A stretch of 64,000 nucleotides of DNA from Protula sp. h YS-2021 (lineage: Eukaryota > Annelida > Polychaeta > Sabellida > Serpulidae). Shown piece after piece: positions 57,319 through 64,000 of this stretch. Under the pieces are notes generated by a model. That model saw only the letters and a list, made by a program, of their open reading frames with translations, was not told the origin of the DNA and did no database searches. The translations under genes were made by a program, and so were the position numbers. The stretch covers positions 42,133,502 to 42,197,501 of the forward strand of contig OX457031.1 of assembly GCA_949752745.1 (NCBI GenBank), read 5' to 3'. Within the stretch, counting starts at the first letter, position 1; the number at the start of each line of letters is the position of its first letter.

Positions 57319-58389
57319 TAGAAGCTCATTCCGCTAGCGAAATGTTAAACACTTGACAAAATTAAAACGCAAAAATACTTCCTTCAGTGGGTTATTTCTT
57401 GAATAATATATTGCAAACAACACAGCTTGAATACGTCTTATAAGCCGAGTAGTGTTTGGTTGTTGTTGACTTAAAGTTTTATTGACTGATCAGGCATACG
57501 CCTTGTTATCTATTTACCAAGTGAGAGCTCGCACAAAGCTCACTGAGCAAATGTGTATTCTGGGGTGTAGGAAAAAATGGCAACGGAAATAATGGCAACG
57601 GAAAATATGGCAAGTGGAAATAATGGCAACGGAAAAAATGGCAAAGTGAAAAAACGGAAAAAATGGCAAAATAACAAAACAAAAATTTTATCACATTTGT
57701 CGAATTCATTCTTAAGCGTAATAGCCCTAATAAATGTATTATTGTGAAAGATTAACCGCATTGTACACACAGCGAATAATTTTTGCCTGATGCACCCCAA
57801 ATAGATGTATTGTTACGCTGGCACCCGAGCATCAAAAGGATTAACGGTGAAGCACACAGGGATTACGTTTTGCCATTTTTGCTTGCACCCCAAATATCCT
57901 GACATCAAGTGGCATTAAGTGGTTTTGATTAGACTTTCTTTGATCCTGAGTAGTCAAGGTAGGCGATTTCTTTGTTTCGATTGAACTTCAGTGAAACCTG
58001 CAAAATTTGCCATTTTTCCCTTTTTTCACTTTGCCAGTTTTTTCCGTTGCCATTATTTCCACTTGTCATATTTTCCGTTGCCATTATTTCCGTTGCCATT
58101 TTTTCCGTACCCCGTATTCTGTGGTGTCGTTAAATGCTACGCATTTACTTGCAAAATATACCCTCTTTTCACATGGTGTTTTAACAAAGAAAATGAAATC
58201 AAAGACGAAAATAACAAGTGACAAGCACATGTTAGGATCAAGCTCTTCATAAGTCCCAAGTTTCATGGTCGTAGGGCCCATAGTGTCAGAGAAGAAGACA
58301 TAAAAGTGTCAAGAAGAAAAAAAAGGACGAATTTTGCTCACACAAATTCATATAACCCTTGCAAGCCAAAGGCTTGTCAAGTGTTAATT
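57319..58389 (+). mobile_element. MITE-like repeat, copy 3, split by fold-back (d)
   Basis: In direct tandem with copy 2 and of the same organisation, ending TTGTCAAGTGTTAA. A different fold-back element is inserted at GTATTCTG. Confidence 0.8.
57563..58113. mobile_element. Fold-back element (d), subrepeats GGAAATAATGGCAAC
   Basis: The left arm starts GGGTGTAGG, then has about five 15 bp units GGAAAAAATGGCAAC/GGAAATAATGGCAAC. The right arm (about 58008-58113) inverts it. GTATTCTG flanks both sides (57555-57562 and 58114-58121), and the empty site is seen at about 57040 in copy 2. No transposase frame. Confidence 0.85.
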
Positions 58390-59730
58390 ACTCAGAATAA
58401 GCCCACATCTCAATAACGCGCAGCTGTGGTGTGAACAGGTCAGTCAAGACCTTGCTCTTTTTTGTGATATTGTATGTAGAGGTTGATGGAATCTGGTGTG
58501 TCGACTTGAGACAGGTGGCATCGGTGCTGAGAAGGTTTCATGTACGGGTGTAGGGAAGCGGATAAGATACCATGCGCTCCCCAACTATCAAAGCGACCTT
58601 TCCCCCAGCCCCCCCCCCCCCCGCTTCCCCCCCGTCGTCTTCCCCTGTGTTAGAAAACGTAGGTCATTTTTTGTGTTAATTTTCCAACGGTAGGTTGTAA
58701 AGAAACTTTAGGAAACCCGGATTCTGATGCCATGAATCATCCTTTTAACTTATTTTCTGAAAGACCGGTCAAGGCTGCCATTTACTCCCCAGATGTCACA
58801 TAATTAGGCAAACAAGAAGGAAGCTTGGCGCCGCATGATTTGAACGCCTTAGACAAACAGTACAACCAGTCAAGGGAACGGGGTAGACTTTGTCAAGGAT
58901 CATATGGCTGTAGTTTCCGATCGACCCTATCACTAGACTGTGGACGCATTCCTGTGTTTCTGTAATAGTAGAAGATACGTTGTGCTGCCACATGCAAGAG
59001 CGTGGTGGACCTCCAACATCACCAGAAGATCCACATGAAAGAAAGTCCACATGGCAAGATTGCTGCGTCTGCGCCCCAGGCGAAGACGGATGGAACAGCA
59101 AATGTATAACGTGTGTCAAGACTTATCCTCTTAACAGTGGAAAGTTAATAATAGATTGAGATCGTGTAAATAGCATTTGTGGAAGACAATGACGTTAGAG
59201 AAATGACGTCAGAGAAATGACGCCTCGGCCCTCAGTATAGCATGTGGAGTCCGGTGTGCAATAAGAGTAAAAGAGGCCGTATTCTAGGATGGGGACTTCA
59301 ATTATGCAATGACGTTGGTCTTGTGGTGACGAGATACCATTCGCGCCAGTGTCTTTTACGAAGCGTGCCCTCGGTGTCTTCCGCAGTCGCAGCCAGATGG
59401 AAAGGTCAGTGTTTCTAAGCATCGGCGAGAACGAGCCTACGCCTGTTGTCGTTTGTGACGTTTTTACATCAGACTTTAGAGAACTCGGCGGAGAGCTCGG
59501 AGGCAACAGTTGTTCCCAAACTGGTAAGCTGTTTGGTAAACTGAACAAAACACTTACTTAAAGGAAAATCGTCCTCGCTTTCAGTAGCAGTACAACTGAG
59601 ACAAGATAACCTTTCTAAAAAATGTAGCCTGTCGCAAGACAAATTATTTCGGCACGCGTCCTACATGCCTCAAGTTAACTCTTTCACGATAGCCTGATTT
59701 CTGGGTGAGACGGCCGGCGGTTGGCAGACA
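58390..59730. other. Non-coding or unresolved exon remnants
   Basis: Contains a C-run at about 58610 and some cysteine-bearing short frames (58969-59135 plus; 59349-59561 plus) that could be exons. No consistent gene model could be built. Confidence 0.3.
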
Positions 59731-60560
59731 TTACCCAACTGGATATTACCCAACCAGACATTATCCAACTGTCAATTCCCAACTAGACTTTACCAAACTG
59801 GACATTTCCCAACTATTGAAAAATGGGACGTTTGCCAACCGCAATTTTCTTTTTCAGATTCAACAGAATAAAACAATAAAACAGGACAATATGAATACAG
59901 TCTAAACTTTATTTAATGAGTAGCAACTGAGGTAACTAAAATAGACTATACAGTGACAGGGCAGAGCTACAGTAGACTACTGTTCACAACCTACTCATGA
60001 CCGTCCTGGTTCTCTCTGTTCACAGCTGCCCACTTAATGTTATGTCCTATTCCACGTAAGAACTGCTCGGCGGACTTGCGTCCGGCAACACGATCCTGGC
60101 ACAGAGTCTTGAACGCTTTTGGCGTATTCTCGACGTATGCGCTTTTTTGTCTGTCTCCTCGCATATCTTGCTCGACTACGAACGGTTGCTTCCTCGCGCC
60201 TAATCACTGTAATCAGTTTCCAGATCGACGGGTGCTAATAGCCGACAATGTGGTAAAAATCTGTTGTTCTATCCTGTTTCTTGGTACGGCGCGCATCGCA
60301 AAGTGTAGCTTCATGGGCGTTCCAAACCTTAGTTGGATAGTGGGGTGGTATTCTTCATAGTAACCACAACACTTCTACAGGAGAGATGCTTAGAACTTAC
60401 AGCTTACAGAGTAATTGCAATTCAGATTCCTAGTTGTAAGTTGTGTAGTTTAAGTTACAAGCAAAAATTATCAAGAAATTATTGCTGTTGGCAAACGTCC
60501 CTTTTTTCAATAGTTGGGAAAGGTTCTGTTCGGTAAAGTTCAGTTGGAAATTGTCAGCCA
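59731..60560. mobile_element. Fold-back element (e), subrepeats GGACATTTCCCAACT
   Basis: The left arm (59731-59856) has units of about 15 bp such as GGATATTACCCAACC, AGACATTATCCAACT and GGACATTTCCCAACT, then ATTGAAAAATGGGACGTTTG. The right arm (about 60474-60560) inverts it. The target duplication is not clear. Confidence 0.75.
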
Positions 60561-60754
60561 AAAATAAATAAATAAATAAACATAACAAATAAACACAACA
60601 AACAATTTCACTTACCCAAGTTTTCACTTCCAACACCACAACTACCACCATTGTCACTTCCTCTTCACAACTTCGCTGCCACCAGGGGGCGGGGCTTGTT
60701 GTCACGTGATTGATGACGTCACGATGATTGACTGTTATAGAACTGTCTTTTCTG

Positions 60755-60870
60755 TTCCTCTGGTCCAGAAACCCCATGGGGCTTCAGGAACACTAGACTG
60801 GTCCAGAAAACTGGTCCAGAATCCCCATGGGGTTTCTGGACCACTAGACTGGTCCAGAATACCCATTTTC
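60755..60870. repeat. Palindromic CTGGTCCAGAA / CCCCATGGGG cluster
   Basis: Three CTGGTCCAGAA sites with GAAACCCCATGGGG and its inverse form nested hairpins. One more CTGGTCCAGAAACCCCATGA lies at about 51811. Confidence 0.75.
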
Positions 60871-61399
60871 CCCTATTAGGTGCGTCTAGATGTTGAGTCG
60901 CAATTGTATCCGCTTCAATTTTTTTGTCTTCGTAAATATTGTAGCTGTATAGTTGTGTCGAACCAACGGAGATATAAGAGAGAGAATTGTTTCAAGAATC
61001 GAAGCTCCATCATTGAATTTCAGGAACGTCCAGTTCTATGCTGTTAGAGAGAGAAAAGATATAGATGATACTTTCCTAGAGTCAGTTTGATCCAGCTCTA
61101 GAGCTACAACATTTTATAAAGCCAAAAATGCGTTTTAATTGGATAAAAACCCTTTCGGCTGTCATTGTCAACCAGATCGCGACTGGTCGACAATCGCTTG
61201 AGACATCTACCGCACAACCTTTCCAGAAATCCCGGAGTTAAGCTGTACTGCATGGTCTCCGAATACTCTCCATGTTAAATTTTGAAAGGGTACTTTCTTA
61301 ATTCAGATTAACTACACTTGGGAATTTTCAATCCCCTAGTTTATTGCTTTCGTACGATTCGGAAAAGTGTTTCCGAATGTTTCCCCTTTTCCGCCAAAA

Positions 61400-61700
61400 C
61401 CTTGTCACGCGAACTCCTCTGAGATGGCTAGGGCTAGGAAGACCAAACTTGGCAAAGACATAGTATAGCATGTTTGGTTGGTCCAGCTCAATTTGTTTAG
61501 AAATTCATTAGCATTTTATATACCAAAATGGACATTGGAATTTAAATTTTGAAAACCTTGTCACGCGAACTCCTCTGAGACTTCTAGAGCTAGGAAGCTC
61601 AAATTTGGTAGGGACATAATATAGGATGTGCAGTTGGTCCAGCTCTATGTTTTAAGACATTTATTAACATTTAATATGTAAAAATGGACATTGAAACTTT
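61400..61700. repeat. Two direct units of about 146 bp
   Basis: AAAACCTTGTCACGCGAACT, CCTCTGAGA, GAGCTAGGAAG and AAAATGGACATT recur in order at 61400 and 61550. Confidence 0.85.
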
Positions 61701-61899
61701 ACCACTGACGCCCAATAAAAAGCAGGCAAACGCTTTGATTTCGCAGCTGAAGGGACTGGTATGATATCAACCTAGGCATATTGTTCGCCCAACTGTCTAC
61801 AATGATAGCGATTACAGTATGTGCGTGCAAGTTGAAGCTGACTGCAGCGTTTCGGTTTTTTCCAATTGCTAAAGAGTGATGAAATTTGGCTCACTGATC

Positions 61900-62820
61900 C
61901 GCATTTTTTACCATGACCTTAGAAATTGACCATTATCTCGAAAATGGTTGGAGACAAAGCAATATTGAGCTTATTTACGGGCCTAAAAGACTATCTCTCA
62001 GAGGTACCGCAGTGACATTCACCATTTCGATCATAGTCAATATCAAAAACCGGAAGCTGACCATTATCTCGAAAACGATTCGAGACGGAACGATTTCGAG
62101 CTTATTTTCGACCCTTTGGTAAGAGATCTATGGGTAAGAGATCCCTTAGTGACCTTGACCTCCTTGGCCATGATCAAAATCAAAAGCCGGAAGTTGGCAA
62201 TTTTTTTTTGATGGTTAGAGATAGAGAGATTTGGAACTTATTTTCAACCCTTTTGGTCTAAAAGATTACATGTAAGAAATAATTCGGTGACCTTGACCTC
62301 CTTGGAAATGGTCGAAGTCAAAAATCGGAAATTGGACATTACGTCTAGAGCGGTTAGAGAAAGAGCGATTTTGAGCTTATTTTCGACAATTCGGGCCTAA
62401 AAGACTACACATCAGAGGTATCCCCGTGACCTTGACCTCCTCGGTCAGTTTGAAGGTGAAAAACCGGAAGTTGACCATTATCTCGAAAACGGGTAGAGAC
62501 AGATCTATTTTGAGCTTATTTCGACCATTTCAACCTAAAAAGCGTTATGTAAGAGGTACCTCGGTTATCTTGACAATTTCGGTCATGGTCAATGTCAAAA
62601 ACCGGAAGTTACAAAAACGGTTAAAGTTAGTTCGACTTAAAGCTTATTTTCGACTGTTTGGGCCGAAAAGAGAAGATAGGGGAAGAGGTATCTTGGTGAT
62701 CTTTCCCTCCTCGTTCACGGTTAGTTCTGAATTTTAAGAGTTCCGAGTCGTATTTTTTATGGCCCACAAGTGTAACTTTCCCAACCCTTAGCGAAAACGG
62801 TCTAGTTTTAAAACTTATTC
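61900..62820 (-). repeat. Second, inverted array of the 140 bp tandem-unit element
   Basis: About six units with CCGGAAGTTGACCATTATCT and GAGCTTATTTTCGAC. It ends at about 62810 in TAGCGAAAACGGTC, the reverse complement of the left end of the 38310 element. Confidence 0.85.
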
Positions 62821-63161
62821 CATGTGTTTATTGGTAAAATTAGAACGTGAACTGCATTTTTAGGACAGCGATAAAAAATCATGAAAATGCCTTCATTAAG
62901 TCCCCACAAACATATTTACTTAGACAAACCAGCATCATATAAAATTACTGTAATCGTGTTTATTTCGCCCTCACAACAGAGAACTCAAAAACCAAGTATT
63001 TGCAAAACTGTCTAACGTTTCGGGTGGCGTGACTGAGCAGCTTAAATTCGCGAGCTCTGTACACCCATCAGCAATTTCGATTGCAGCATTTATATTGTCT
63101 GACTGAAATCTAAAGCACCATTTGCTTACAAGAGTACGGCTGGACGAGTTTTTGAGAAAAA
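62821..63161. other. Upstream region of the 63162 gene
   Basis: A TTTATATT stretch at about 63090 could be a weak TATA box about 70 bp before the ATG. Nothing else is recognised. Confidence 0.3.
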
Positions 63162-64000
63162 ATGTGGTGCGTTAAAAATGCTTTGATGGCTGCTGCCTGT
63201 GTGGCGTTACTGTGCAGGCTCTCGGAAGCCAAAGCAACGGAGAAGAGTAACGACCAAATGAGTCAACTCGATCTCGGAATAACAGACGGCCTTGTGGACA
63301 CTATTTGTGAATATTTCTGCGATGATGAAGAAGAAGAAACAGGTTGGTCAAAGCGCTTTCTTCGGAAACGGACACACATACAAACCCAATCTAACAATAT
63401 AGCCATAAAGTCCTCTTGTATGATCCCAGTGAAAAGAGACAAGCTGTGATAGTCAAAGTAGTTTATAGTCTTTGTGATAGTGGAGAGCGGTGCTGGTGAC
63501 TCTCACCAACGTTAACTGTACAGTTAACTCACTCCGTTAACTGCTCCGTAAGCAACCAGAACATCCGAAAGTAAATTAATAAATTTACCCTGTTGAACAA
63601 ACAAAAGTCACCTAAAATTATTTATGTGATAGAGCTAGATCAACCGATTTTCGTTGCTATTAGTACAATTAACTGCATCGTTAACTTTAATGAATACTGG
63701 GGCAGCGGTTTAAAACCACCCATTAAGAGCGTTTTGGCCCGGTCCGTCAATACGCAATATATTTGACTATAATATCAGTGTGCGTAACACCTCAGCACCC
63801 ATCCTCCGTCCTCGATGGGTGCTCCCCTCTGAACTTGGATTTACTTAAGCGTTAACCTCATTGTTTGCATTTCCATTCACGTCTGATTCTGTGTCCGTAG
63901 GAGGTTGCTGTGCATACAACGGAACTGGACCCCATGACATCACATGTCTCCGGAGTTGGTGGGTCGATGCCGGATGCTCCCTGGACGGTGCCTCATCTCC
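63162..64000 (+). CDS. Small secreted cysteine-containing protein, 5' part (two exons, runs off window)
   Basis: Exon 1 is 63162-63342: ATG in an AAAAATG context, a signal peptide of about 25 residues (ALMAAACVALLCRLSEA), then an acidic segment with CEYFCDDEEEE. A GTTGGT donor (phase 1) joins in phase to exon 2 after GTGTCCGTAG at 63901. Exon 2 encodes GCCAYNGTGPHDITCLRSWW and VDAGCSLDG and is open to the window edge. Spaced cysteines with a W-(N)n-GC motif occur in short extracellular domains, but I do not recognise the family. If exon 1 were read through, the frame would stop at 63449. The rest of the gene is outside the window. Confidence 0.6.

Noticed and set aside
58969..59135. Short Cys-bearing frame (LCCHMQERGG, QDCCVCAPGEDG)
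   Set aside because: It has an acceptor-like TTTCTGTAATAG before it and several cysteines, but no neighbouring exon fits in phase and it ends after about 55 codons. Kept only as a possibility.

Overview
The window is animal nuclear DNA. It has spliced genes with GT-AG introns and AATAAA polyadenylation signals, very long (TA)n, (CT)n, (AAT)n and (ATG)n microsatellites, and many nested mobile elements. No bacterial operon structure or CRISPR array is present. The repeat style (fold-back elements, tandem blocks of about 140 bp, a tRNA-derived SINE, a Tc1-like transposase) suggests a marine invertebrate, most likely a mollusc or other lophotrochozoan. That placement is inference.

From 0 to 18 kb: the plus strand carries the last exon of a cysteine-rich protein gene (578-1175), followed by a 1.5 kb element with 276 bp inverted arms (1762-3264). 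On the minus strand a ten-exon gene runs from 17785 down to 4699. I assembled it by hand. All nine introns are GT-AG, every phase matches, and the exons sum to 2706 nt, or 901 codons plus stop. It predicts a signal peptide, one von Willebrand factor A domain, a Ser/Thr- and Gly-rich stalk, one transmembrane helix followed at once by cysteine runs, and a Cys/His/Tyr-rich tail. It looks like a type I cell-surface adhesion or recognition protein.

From 18.8 to 32.8 kb: a complete Ty3/gypsy LTR retrotransposon on the minus strand. Its 280 bp LTRs look identical, its target duplication is CATTT, and gag and pol are intact. A third intact reading frame after pol encodes two zinc-knuckle-like repeats, a NADAR (ADP-ribosyl glycohydrolase-like) domain, a C2H2-like finger and a complete TatD-type metal-dependent nuclease domain. 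This frame has no ATG of its own. A GTAAGT donor inside the LTR and a strong acceptor just before the frame would supply one: the LTR's ATG is followed at once by TAA in unspliced RNA, and by ORF3 in frame after splicing. The leader and 3' region hold repeated RNA hairpins, one pair with a compensatory change. This element is the most notable object here.

From 32.8 to 63 kb: mostly repeats, including a broken Tc1-like transposase (34168-35049) and two inverted copies of an element with tandem units of about 140 bp (38.3-40.1 and 61.9-62.8 kb). Two GTTACAG...CTGTAAC elements sit beside TA/AC microsatellites, and a 4 kb composite has inserted into a (CT)n microsatellite and carries an inverted pair of broken genes. 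At least five fold-back elements have arms built from units of about 15 bp whose sequence differs in each element. At the right edge (63162-64000) a gene for a small secreted cysteine-containing protein begins and runs off the window.
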